This document shows positions 1 to 7,237 of a DNA stretch of 15,111 nt, in pieces. The notes under the pieces are model-generated. The model made no database searches, had not been told where the DNA came from, and saw only the letters and a list, made by a program, of their open reading frames with translations. The position numbers and the translations under genes were made by a program. Each line of letters opens with the position of its first letter. Position 1 is the stretch's first letter. This DNA comes from Candidatus Methylomirabilis sp. (GTDB lineage: Bacteria; DYJV01): positions 1-15,111 of the forward strand of contig DYJV01000058.1 of assembly GCA_020722945.1 (NCBI GenBank), in the 5' to 3' direction.

Positions 1-31
1 GAGAAATTAATAATATTTTTTAAATACTCAA

Positions 32-1534
32 TTAATTGATTTTTCTGCAATCTATCTGATAATTCTTAATTTTATACTGTATAATCCTCTTTGTTGTCCC
101 AAGAATTTTTGCTGCTTTTGTTTGATTACCTTTGCTCTCCCTGAGTGCTTCAAGTATCAAAGATTTTTCGTATAAAGAGACAAGGGAATCAAAAGTCCCT
201 TTTATCCTTTTGCACGATTCGACTTTACCCATTTTTATAGATGGTGGGAGATCCTCTATCTTGATGATCCCATCTTTAGTTATCAAGGCTGATCTCTCAA
301 TGCAATTTTGGAGCTCCCTAACATTACCCGGCCAATTGTATGAAGTAAGTATCTCCATTGCAAGATTATCAATCCCTTTTATCTCCTTTTTAAGCTCTTT
401 CTTTATGTTGTGGATAAAGTGATCTGTAAGTAAAACAATATCTGAACCTCTCTCCCTAAGTGGAGGTAGATGTATAGGGAACACATTCAACCTATAATAT
501 AGGTCTGAACGAAATTTCTTCTCAGCTATCTCCCTTTCAAGATCCTTATTTGTAGCTGCAATAATCCTTACATTTGTTTTGATTGTTTCTGTCCCACCTA
601 TCCTCTCAAAAGATCTATCTTCAAGAATTTTCAGTAACTTTACCTGAAGAAAAATAGGAAGCTCCCCAATCTCATCTAAAAAGATAGTTCCATTGTTTGC
701 AATCTCAAACTTCCCCTTTTTTTTATCAATAGCACCTGTAAAAGCACCCTTCTCATGCCCAAAAAGCTCGTTTTCCATAAGATTTTCAGGGATAGCCCCA
801 CAATTAATCTTTACAAGCATAAACTTACTTCTACTACTTTTGTTGTGTATCTCTGAAGCAATAAGACCCTTGCCGGTTCCTGTCTCTCCTGTAATTAATA
901 CAGTGGAATTGGTGTCTGCAACTTGATCTATCAACTCAATAACTTCTTTTATAAGGTCACAATTACCAATTATTGGAGAAGCATGGATATTTTGGCTTAT
1001 AGTCTGACGTAATTTTATATTCTCCTCTATGATCTTCCGTATATGAACCTTGGATGCAATAAGATTTGCAACTATCTGTAGAAAATCAACTTCATACTGT
1101 AGATCTGTCCCCTCCAACACCCTATCAACAGAGAGAGCACCTACAACATTATCTCCATACTTTATAGGAACACACAAAAAAGCAAGCTCGCTCCTATTTA
1201 TGAGTGATCTTCTTGCTCCTGATTTGTCTAAAAAGAGAGGCTCTTGGTTAAGATTTGGGATAGCAATAGGTCTCCCTGTCGCAACCACTGTCCCTGTAAC
1301 ACCCTCACCAAGCCTATAAAATATTCTGTCCCTCTTCTCTGGGATACCATAAGTTACCTCAACATGTATCTCCTCCAGATCTTGCCTGTAAATGGATATC
1401 ATTCCACGTTGCATCCCTACCTTGTTTGCAAGGATCTCAAGAAATCTATACATAATTTTTTCAAAATCTATATTTTCAGTGCTCTTATTTAGTAAAATAC
1501 TTATTTCATTTAATGTCTCAAGGTGTATATTCAT
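32..1534 (-). CDS. nifA: NifA-like sigma-54-dependent transcriptional activator
   Basis: A 500-residue enhancer-binding protein that would activate RNA polymerase carrying sigma-54, classically at nitrogen fixation promoters. Domains in order: an N-terminal GAF domain (about 20-165) with the phrases GEGVTG and GALSVDR seen in NifA GAF domains; an AAA+ domain with Walker A GETGTGKG (216-223), the sigma-54 contact loop GAFTGA (263-268) and Walker B TIFLDEIG (283-290); and a Fis-type helix-turn-helix (about 467-493). There is no receiver domain, so control is probably through the GAF domain or a partner. Cysteines are present at 411 and 441, but I see no CxxxxC pair in the linker, the hallmark of oxygen-sensitive NifA. 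The ATG is preceded by AAGGA at a good distance. No nif structural gene or NifA upstream site (TGT-N10-ACA) is visible here, so the specific name rests on GAF and helix-turn-helix resemblance. An NifA-related activator of another pathway remains possible. Confidence 0.75.
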   Translation of the reverse strand: MNIHLETLNEISILLNKSTENIDFEKIMYRFLEILANKVGMQRGMISIYRQDLEEIHVEVTYGIPEKRDRIFYRLGEGVTGTVVATGRPIAIPNLNQEPLFLDKSGARRSLINRSELAFLCVPIKYGDNVVGALSVDRVLEGTDLQYEVDFLQIVANLIASKVHIRKIIEENIKLRQTISQNIHASPIIGNCDLIKEVIELIDQVADTNSTVLITGETGTGKGLIASEIHNKSSRSKFMLVKINCGAIPENLMENELFGHEKGAFTGAIDKKKGKFEIANNGTIFLDEIGELPIFLQVKLLKILEDRSFERIGGTETIKTNVRIIAATNKDLEREIAEKKFRSDLYYRLNVFPIHLPPLRERGSDIVLLTDHFIHNIKKELKKEIKGIDNLAMEILTSYNWPGNVRELQNCIERSALITKDGIIKIEDLPPSIKMGKVESCKRIKGTFDSLVSLYEKSLILEALRESKGNQTKAAKILGTTKRIIQYKIKNYQIDCRKIN

Positions 1535-1583
1535 AGATTATCCTTACGTTATTTAAGATAAATTTTAATAGATACAATGATCT

Positions 1584-1612
1584 ATAATAAAAATAATGGC
1601 AGTAGCACACAA
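1584..1612 (-). promoter_or_regulatory. Weak candidate sigma-70 promoter for the nifA-like gene
   Basis: Read on the minus strand, a -35-like TTGTGT (1607-1612) is followed after 17 bases by a -10-like TATTAT (1584-1589), about 50 bases before the start codon. The -10 matches 5 of 6 consensus bases and the -35 only 3 of 6, so this is a tentative call in AT-rich sequence. The -35 overlaps one arm of an AGCACAC inverted repeat (1604-1610 and 1646-1652) that could be an operator or chance. I found no -24/-12 sigma-54 promoter in the gap 1535-1826. Confidence 0.3.
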
Positions 1613-1826
1613 ATGTAAATAGAAGAGAACAAGATAGAGGCAAGAGTGTGCTCTTTGGTAGATTTTATCAGTAGCCATATTTAGAGTATTTAAGTATGGG
1701 ATATGACACAAAAATGTTCTAATGTAAAGATGTTAATTTGCTTTATATAATTTAACAAAAATTAATCTTCATTCAGTATCTCTTTATCAACCCTTTTATC
1801 CATATATCACCCACCAGAAAATTTTA

Positions 1827-3737
1827 TTAAAATTTGTATTTTAAGGTAAACATAACATTAAAAGGGTAATTTTTAACAGGTGCATAAATACCGGGTAACT
1901 CAAATCTGTTGTTTAATATATTTTCAGCAGATATATTACCTGATAATTTTTTAGAGAATTTAACTTCTGTCCCTATATCAAGTGTAAATTCACTATTTAT
2001 ATCTATATTTTTGTTATCAATCAGAAATGAAAAATCCCTCTCACCTATATAATTGATACGGAAAAAACCTTTTATGAGCTTATCTTCATAATATAACCCT
2101 GTTCTTCCAAAATGTTTTGCACCAATATCAAAACTTTTATTTAGTAGGGTATAATACTTTTCTATCTCAAAATTTGGCTTCACAATAATATAATCAAGGA
2201 CTTCATACTCCTCCTTATCTAATTTGCTGTCAAATATAGTTGAGAAATTGGATGACCATTTCAATTTGTCTGATATCTTCATATCAAATTTAAGATTTAT
2301 ACCATAAAGAGTAGAAGAATACTCTTCAGAGTAACCTGCATAGTTGTTCTCTATTACAAGGTCTTTTAACCTATTACTGTAAAGTAGTATATTTAAAGAT
2401 GATTTGTCGTTAAATTTTAAATCACTCTCCACATTTATACTGTAGATTTTTTCAGGATGGACATCAGATTCACCTATAAATTTTTTAGGAAATGGTGTCC
2501 TGTAAGATATCCCGTAATTTACTTTAATATAAAATTTATCTTTAAAATAACCTGCACCCAGACTATAACTATCACTGCTATCATAATCTGAATGTATATC
2601 TTTCCTATAACCACCCCATACCTCAAAATCTTTTATATGTTTGAGGAGTTGAAAATATAAGGAGTGAAGCTCGGTATCGATATCAGCTTTTTCAACAAGT
2701 GGATTAAATGGAGATTTATTGTTTATATAATCGGGGAGATAACTTCTGACAAATATATCTGAATCAACTATATGATTCTTTCTGAAACTGTATCCTACAC
2801 TCAACATTGCAGAGTTGTCCCAAAAATCTTTGTTATAATTTAGACCACCAAAATATATCCTATTTTTCTGCTTTATCTTAAAATCTTTATCAATTGATTC
2901 ATAATCTTGATCAAGATAGTAAGATTTAACAGAAAACATTGAATGATCAAAAGATTTGTTATATTCAAGTTTTATAAGATTAAAAGGTTTACTATTTTCA
3001 GAATCCCATATAAAATCTTTATAATTGTTTTTGAAATTATTATCTACCTTTGACAATTTGACTGCAAGCTGAAGCTCATTATTCAGAGTAATTTTGCTAT
3101 AAAAATCTATATATTGGCTATCATCTGCATAATCAGTTTTAAATTTTTTATCATCCTCTTTGTAATAAAGTGAAAACATCCCGTCAAATTTCCCAATCTG
3201 GTTACCACCTTCAATAAAAAATCCTTTCTCTTTATTATAACTGTTAGCAAATGAGTCAATATGCAGACCATTTATCTCTTTCCCTGTTTTTACAACAGCA
3301 TTCATAACACCTGCATAAGCATCAGGTCCCCAAAGAACAGATGATGCACCATAAACCATCTCTATCTTTGAAAGGTTATTTAAAGGAATCTCTCCATTGA
3401 GAGGCACAACACTCCTGGTCAAATCTGAGGTAATTGGCACACCGTCGTAAAGGAAGAGAACAGAATCTTTTAACCCATTAAAATAAAGCTTATTTTGCTG
3501 GCCATTCTTCTCCGTATAAAAACCATTGATACCATCTATTTTTGATATAAAATCACTCGATGTAAAATCGATACTTTCTACACTATTTGATGCAGGTGCT
3601 TTATCAGGATTTTCAGGTTTGCCTGAAACAATAGTTATAAAATTGGTATCCTCTCCAAGGTAAAAGATATTGTCATCACCAAGTAGAGAGGATGATATAA
3701 AAAATATACAGAGTATAAAAAGTATTCTCCCTTTCAT
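1827..3737 (-). CDS. TonB-dependent outer membrane receptor
   Basis: A 636-residue outer membrane channel that takes up a scarce ligand using TonB/ExbB/ExbD energy. An N-terminal signal peptide (about 1-20, hydrophobic core, then Asp-Asp) leads into a candidate TonB box around ITIVSG (34-39). A plug domain follows (about 40-152) with the family phrases VLFLYDGVPI and IEMVYGASSVLWGPDA (125-140). The rest (about 155-636) has the alternating aromatic pattern of a 22-strand beta barrel and ends in the terminal Phe typical of outer membrane proteins. The length is on the short side for the family, similar to BtuB or CirA. The start codon directly abuts the stop of the response regulator gene, and the ribosome site GAGGA lies inside that gene, so the two are coupled. 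The ligand cannot be read from the sequence; siderophore, cobalamin or another metal chelate are all possible. No clear intrinsic terminator follows. Confidence 0.88.
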   Translation of the reverse strand: MKGRILFILCIFFISSSLLGDDNIFYLGEDTNFITIVSGKPENPDKAPASNSVESIDFTSSDFISKIDGINGFYTEKNGQQNKLYFNGLKDSVLFLYDGVPITSDLTRSVVPLNGEIPLNNLSKIEMVYGASSVLWGPDAYAGVMNAVVKTGKEINGLHIDSFANSYNKEKGFFIEGGNQIGKFDGMFSLYYKEDDKKFKTDYADDSQYIDFYSKITLNNELQLAVKLSKVDNNFKNNYKDFIWDSENSKPFNLIKLEYNKSFDHSMFSVKSYYLDQDYESIDKDFKIKQKNRIYFGGLNYNKDFWDNSAMLSVGYSFRKNHIVDSDIFVRSYLPDYINNKSPFNPLVEKADIDTELHSLYFQLLKHIKDFEVWGGYRKDIHSDYDSSDSYSLGAGYFKDKFYIKVNYGISYRTPFPKKFIGESDVHPEKIYSINVESDLKFNDKSSLNILLYSNRLKDLVIENNYAGYSEEYSSTLYGINLKFDMKISDKLKWSSNFSTIFDSKLDKEEYEVLDYIIVKPNFEIEKYYTLLNKSFDIGAKHFGRTGLYYEDKLIKGFFRINYIGERDFSFLIDNKNIDINSEFTLDIGTEVKFSKKLSGNISAENILNNRFELPGIYAPVKNYPFNVMFTLKYKF

Positions 3738-5093
3738 CTAATCCTCTTCAAGCATTTTAACTCTTGTTCTGAATTTAGTCCTTGTAAGTCCAAGAAGTCT
3801 TGCTGCTGCACTTTTGTTCCCACCTGTTTTATCAAGAGCTTGCTTTATGATACTTTTTTCAAAATCTTCAAGATTAATCCCATTTTCAGATAACTCAAAA
3901 TTACTAAGGGAAGATACCGAGCCCCCACCCTGATCCTTGAGAAACGCAAAACTATCAACATTAAGTGGGAGCACCCCGTTAGAGAGGATATAAGCCCTTT
4001 CAACAATATTTCTCAACTCTCTTACATTTCCCGGATAGTTATAGTTTTTGAGAGTAACAATAGCTGTTTCTGTAAAATACTCTTTAAAACTACCAAAATT
4101 TCTTTTTATAAAATTTTCAGCAAGGGGGATAATATCTTCCCGTCTATCTCTTAGTGGAGGCACTTCAATAGGTATAACATTAAGCCGATAGTAAAGGTCA
4201 TCCCTAAACTCACCATTATCAACCATCTTTTTTAAATTTTTGTTTGTAGCTGCTACAATTTTTAGATCAACGGCAATCTCTTTTGATGAGCCTATAGGGA
4301 TAAATTTTTTCTCCTGCAAAACTCTTAATAATTTACCCTGTACCTCAATCGGGATATCTCCAATTTCATCAAGAAATATTGTCCCTCCATTTGCAATCTC
4401 AAATGCACCCTTTTTATCTTTTATAGCACCTGTAAAAGCACCCTTTTCATATCCGAAAAGTTCTGACTCAACAAGCTCTTTGGGGATCGCATTGCAATTT
4501 AGTGCAACAAAACGTTTATTTCTTCTATCACTAACTTTGTGTATATACTTGGCTATCAACTCTTTACCCACCCCTGATTCACCTGTGATTAGATATACAG
4601 AGCTATTGAGCCTGACTGCTTTTTCTGTGTCAATAAGGATTAGCCTCATCTTATCAGATTCAAATATGATTTCGTCAGATAACTGAATCTTTTGAAGCTC
4701 TGATCTTAACTCATCCTTCTCTTTAAGTATCTTTGAAAGCCCAAGAGCTCTCTCTACTGTAAGGATAATCTTATCCTCTTCAAAAGGCTTCTGAATATAG
4801 TCAAACACACCTGCTCTGATAGCTTCAACTGCTGACTCAATAGTGGCAAAAGCAGTTATAAATATCACAGGAACTGGGATATTCTCCTCTTTAATCTTCT
4901 CAAAAAGCTCTATCCCATTCATCTCAGGCATCTTTATATCACTTATTACAATGTCTATCTTCTCCCGTCTCAACAGAGAAAGGGCTATAACTCCGTTTTC
5001 AGCTTCAAATACATTATAATTTTTCTCCATAAGGATAATTTTTAAAATTGTTCTAAGCTTATCCTCATCTTCAACAATAAGTATATCAGGCAT
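3738..5093 (-). CDS. NtrC-family sigma-54-dependent response regulator
   Basis: A 451-residue DNA-binding response regulator, almost certainly the partner of the kinase encoded just upstream. The receiver domain (1-120) has the acidic pocket E8-D9-E10, the phospho-acceptor D52 in the SDIKMP motif, T80 and K102. The AAA+ domain has Walker A GESGVGKE (171-178), the sigma-54 contact loop GAFTGA (218-223) and Walker B TIFLDEIG (238-245). A Fis-type helix-turn-helix (about 424-447) contains NKSAAARLLGL. All elements for sigma-54 activation are intact. The ATG has an AAAGGAG site about 10 bases upstream, and the gene starts 15 bases after the kinase stop. Position suggests it controls the adjacent TonB receptor or a remote uptake regulon. 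I found no -24/-12 promoter in the intergenic parts of this window, so its targets may lie elsewhere. Confidence 0.93.
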   Translation of the reverse strand: MPDILIVEDEDKLRTILKIILMEKNYNVFEAENGVIALSLLRREKIDIVISDIKMPEMNGIELFEKIKEENIPVPVIFITAFATIESAVEAIRAGVFDYIQKPFEEDKIILTVERALGLSKILKEKDELRSELQKIQLSDEIIFESDKMRLILIDTEKAVRLNSSVYLITGESGVGKELIAKYIHKVSDRRNKRFVALNCNAIPKELVESELFGYEKGAFTGAIKDKKGAFEIANGGTIFLDEIGDIPIEVQGKLLRVLQEKKFIPIGSSKEIAVDLKIVAATNKNLKKMVDNGEFRDDLYYRLNVIPIEVPPLRDRREDIIPLAENFIKRNFGSFKEYFTETAIVTLKNYNYPGNVRELRNIVERAYILSNGVLPLNVDSFAFLKDQGGGSVSSLSNFELSENGINLEDFEKSIIKQALDKTGGNKSAAARLLGLTRTKFRTRVKMLEED

Positions 5094-5108
5094 AAAATTT
5101 AAACTCCT

Positions 5109-6431
5109 TTAAATATTAAATTCCAAAATAAATGTTGTCCCACCATTATCAGCAGGTGAAACATTTATCTTACCATCAAGCTGATAAACAGCTTTTGCAA
5201 CAAATGTGAGTCCCAATCCAGAACCCTCCCTCTTTGTTGTATAAAAAGGTTCAAATATCTTTTCACAATCTTCAATCTTAATCCCTTTACCATCGTCAGT
5301 TAGATCTATTTTGAAAATTGAGTTGTAATTTCTGGCAGTAATCTTGATAGTTTGTGAATCTGCTTCAACAGAATTTTTGATTAGATTTTCAAGTATATGT
5401 GACAATACCTCTGCATCTGTATTTACATTAAAATCATCTGCATCAACCTGAAAATTTATGTTGTTAAAGTTAATTTTTGATTTATCTACTATTTTATCCA
5501 ATAAAATTTTTATATTCTCCTCTTTTAGAGTCACATTTACATTTTTTGACATTGATAAAAATCCTCTGACAAGTTTATCAATTCTCACAACCTCCTCCTC
5601 AATATAACTTATCATCTCCCTTTTTACTTTTGGCTCAATGGTATCTTTTTTTAAGATATCAATGGCACCCTTTATGATACCGAGAGGATTTTTTATCTCA
5701 TGAGCTATTGTGAGTGAAAACTTTCCTATCTCTGCAAGTGACTTCTGCTGAACAATTTTCTGGTAATTCTCCTTTAACCGATGGAGCATTGATGTATAAA
5801 CATTGTATATATCCTCAATTTCAGGAGCCATAATATTTTTCTGTTTTTTAATAAAAGCTAACAATTTATCCTCATTTTCAAGATTTTCCCGCCAAAAAAG
5901 GAGAGGATTAATAAATGTTTTATTCAATACCATATAAGCAAATAAAAAAGCAGTAATCATAATCACAAAAGAGATAAAAATAGAGAGTAATAAAATTTTA
6001 AGCATAAGATTTTTTATATTCTCTCTGGTATAAAATATCTCAACACTCCCAAAATTCTTTATTTTTTCTTCATCAAAAAAACTCTCTGTTGAAAGCTGCC
6101 TTACAACAAGTGGATAAGATTTTTTATAAGATGAAGTTCCACCAGATGAGATAATTTCTACACCCTTTTCATCATAAACTTTCACACCCACAATATCTTT
6201 ATCCTTTAATGTGGCTTCTGCTCTTTTGTATAAAATCTCTTTCCTGTTTAAAAGGAGTGCAAGCGATGCAGCTTTTGAAAATTCATTCCCAATTATATCT
6301 ATCTTTTCATGAAATTTCTCCTTAAAGAGATCAAGGAAAAGTTTGTTGTTAACAATCAAAGCAGTAACCATTGTAGTGCTCACTGATATAAAAATTATAA
6401 TCAGAAATCTTTTTTTTAAATCGAGTTTCAC
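5109..6431 (-). CDS. Membrane sensor histidine kinase
   Basis: A 440-residue two-component sensor kinase. Two membrane helices (about 8-28 and 143-170) bracket a periplasmic domain of roughly 115 residues. A linker (about 171-230) leads to the HisKA dimerisation domain with the phosphorylated H244 in the sequence IAHEIKNPLG. The HATPase domain follows with an N box around N353, a G1 box with D379, G381 and G383, an F box near 393-397 and a G2 box GSGLG (403-407). Everything needed for autophosphorylation is present. Translation begins at GTG, which overlaps the stop of the upstream binding-protein gene in a GTGA four-base overlap; a GGGAG site is spaced correctly before it and no better ATG exists. 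The upstream secreted binding protein probably presents ligand to the periplasmic domain, and the downstream NtrC-type regulator should receive the phosphate. Confidence 0.93.
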   Translation of the reverse strand: MKLDLKKRFLIIIFISVSTTMVTALIVNNKLFLDLFKEKFHEKIDIIGNEFSKAASLALLLNRKEILYKRAEATLKDKDIVGVKVYDEKGVEIISSGGTSSYKKSYPLVVRQLSTESFFDEEKIKNFGSVEIFYTRENIKNLMLKILLLSIFISFVIMITAFLFAYMVLNKTFINPLLFWRENLENEDKLLAFIKKQKNIMAPEIEDIYNVYTSMLHRLKENYQKIVQQKSLAEIGKFSLTIAHEIKNPLGIIKGAIDILKKDTIEPKVKREMISYIEEEVVRIDKLVRGFLSMSKNVNVTLKEENIKILLDKIVDKSKINFNNINFQVDADDFNVNTDAEVLSHILENLIKNSVEADSQTIKITARNYNSIFKIDLTDDGKGIKIEDCEKIFEPFYTTKREGSGLGLTFVAKAVYQLDGKINVSPADNGGTTFILEFNI

Positions 6432-7237
6432 TTCTTCTCCCTGTTTACAAAATCAAATGGTGATGAGAAAATATGAGTTTCTGTATAACCTTTTACTATT
6501 TTAAACAAAAGGTCGCTTATTTTCTTGTAATCTACAATTACAGAGTAATATGCACCACCCTCAAGAAAGTAGTTATTAAATCCTATAACTTTTACCTGAT
6601 TGAGTGTTGCTTGCTCTATTATGTAATCTATAATCTCTTTTGATGAGTAAATTTTGTCAGGGAGAACCCACAGATATTTGTATTTATGCGTTTTAATTGC
6701 ACTTACAAGAGAATCAATATTATGAATTTTTTCAACTTTTATATTCAGATCTTGATATTTTTCTGAAATATCATTACCTTTAAGAAGAAAGTCTGTTGTG
6801 TTGGAATCTGAATAGGGTGCATAAATTTTATTGATACCCTTTTTCCTGAAAAATTGGGCAAGCTGGTGATACTCAGGGTAGAGAAAAATAGTGTAACTAT
6901 TATTGTCAGATATAAAGAGTTCAGCTTCATTGATATATATTGAAAAAGTAAATATCTTTTTTTGAGGGAGTTTCATATCCTTTACAAGATAGTTTGCCTT
7001 GCTGCCAGAAGCAACAACCACATTGCAGGAGTTAAAATCATCCTTTTTGATTTTGCTATCATCTAAATTTAAAATTCTACTTTTTATATCTGAATGTTCT
7101 TTGAAGGTATTGACCATCTCCATATAAGGTCTGATACTTTTACTCAAAAGAAAACAAATTTCTTGAGCATATAAATTGGGAAAATAGAGATGTGAAAAAA
7201 GAAATAGTATGATTAGAAGCCTATTTAATTTCAACAA
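6428..7237 (-). CDS. Secreted substrate-binding protein of the ABC_sub_bind type, no transporter partner
   Basis: A 269-residue protein with a type I signal peptide (hydrophobic 6-20, likely cleavage after A24 in LYAQ), so it should act in the periplasm. The remainder has the alternating strand and helix pattern of a two-lobed periplasmic binding fold. The C-terminal run GGAYYSVIVDYKKISDL resembles the region of ABC_sub_bind family proteins (PF04392) where a small-residue/aromatic stretch precedes a helix. No permease or ATPase gene lies nearby. It sits directly before a histidine kinase with a four-base overlap, which suggests a ligand-sensing rather than transport role. The start appears to be TTG inside the end of the upstream gene (17-base overlap), with an AAAGGA site about 8 bases before it; a second TTG lies one codon earlier and no ATG gives the full signal peptide. 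Family assignment is from memory of motifs and moderately sure. Confidence 0.72.
   Translation of the reverse strand: MLKLNRLLIILFLFSHLYFPNLYAQEICFLLSKSIRPYMEMVNTFKEHSDIKSRILNLDDSKIKKDDFNSCNVVVASGSKANYLVKDMKLPQKKIFTFSIYINEAELFISDNNSYTIFLYPEYHQLAQFFRKKGINKIYAPYSDSNTTDFLLKGNDISEKYQDLNIKVEKIHNIDSLVSAIKTHKYKYLWVLPDKIYSSKEIIDYIIEQATLNQVKVIGFNNYFLEGGAYYSVIVDYKKISDLLFKIVKGYTETHIFSSPFDFVNREKK

Noticed and set aside
1595-1612. TGGCA string considered as the -24 part of a sigma-54 promoter
   Set aside because: There is no GC at the correct 12-base distance to make a -12 element.
1604-1652. Inverted repeat AGCACAC (1604-1610) and GTGTGCT (1646-1652) upstream of the nifA-like gene
   Set aside because: Seven-base arms 35 bases apart are not strong enough for an operator or hairpin claim, and no known site matches.
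1762-1803. 13-codon open frame on the minus strand after the TonB receptor gene, starting MDKRVDKE
   Set aside because: A GGTGGG lies upstream, but so short a frame is expected by chance and nothing supports translation.
1812-1832. AT-only hairpin AAATTTTA/TAAAATTT at the end of the TonB receptor gene considered as a terminator
   Set aside because: The stem has no GC pairs and no proper T tract follows, so it would be too unstable to stop transcription.
4240-4686. 148-codon open frame on the plus strand
   Set aside because: It lies antisense within the AAA+ domain of the intact response regulator and reflects codon bias, not a second gene.
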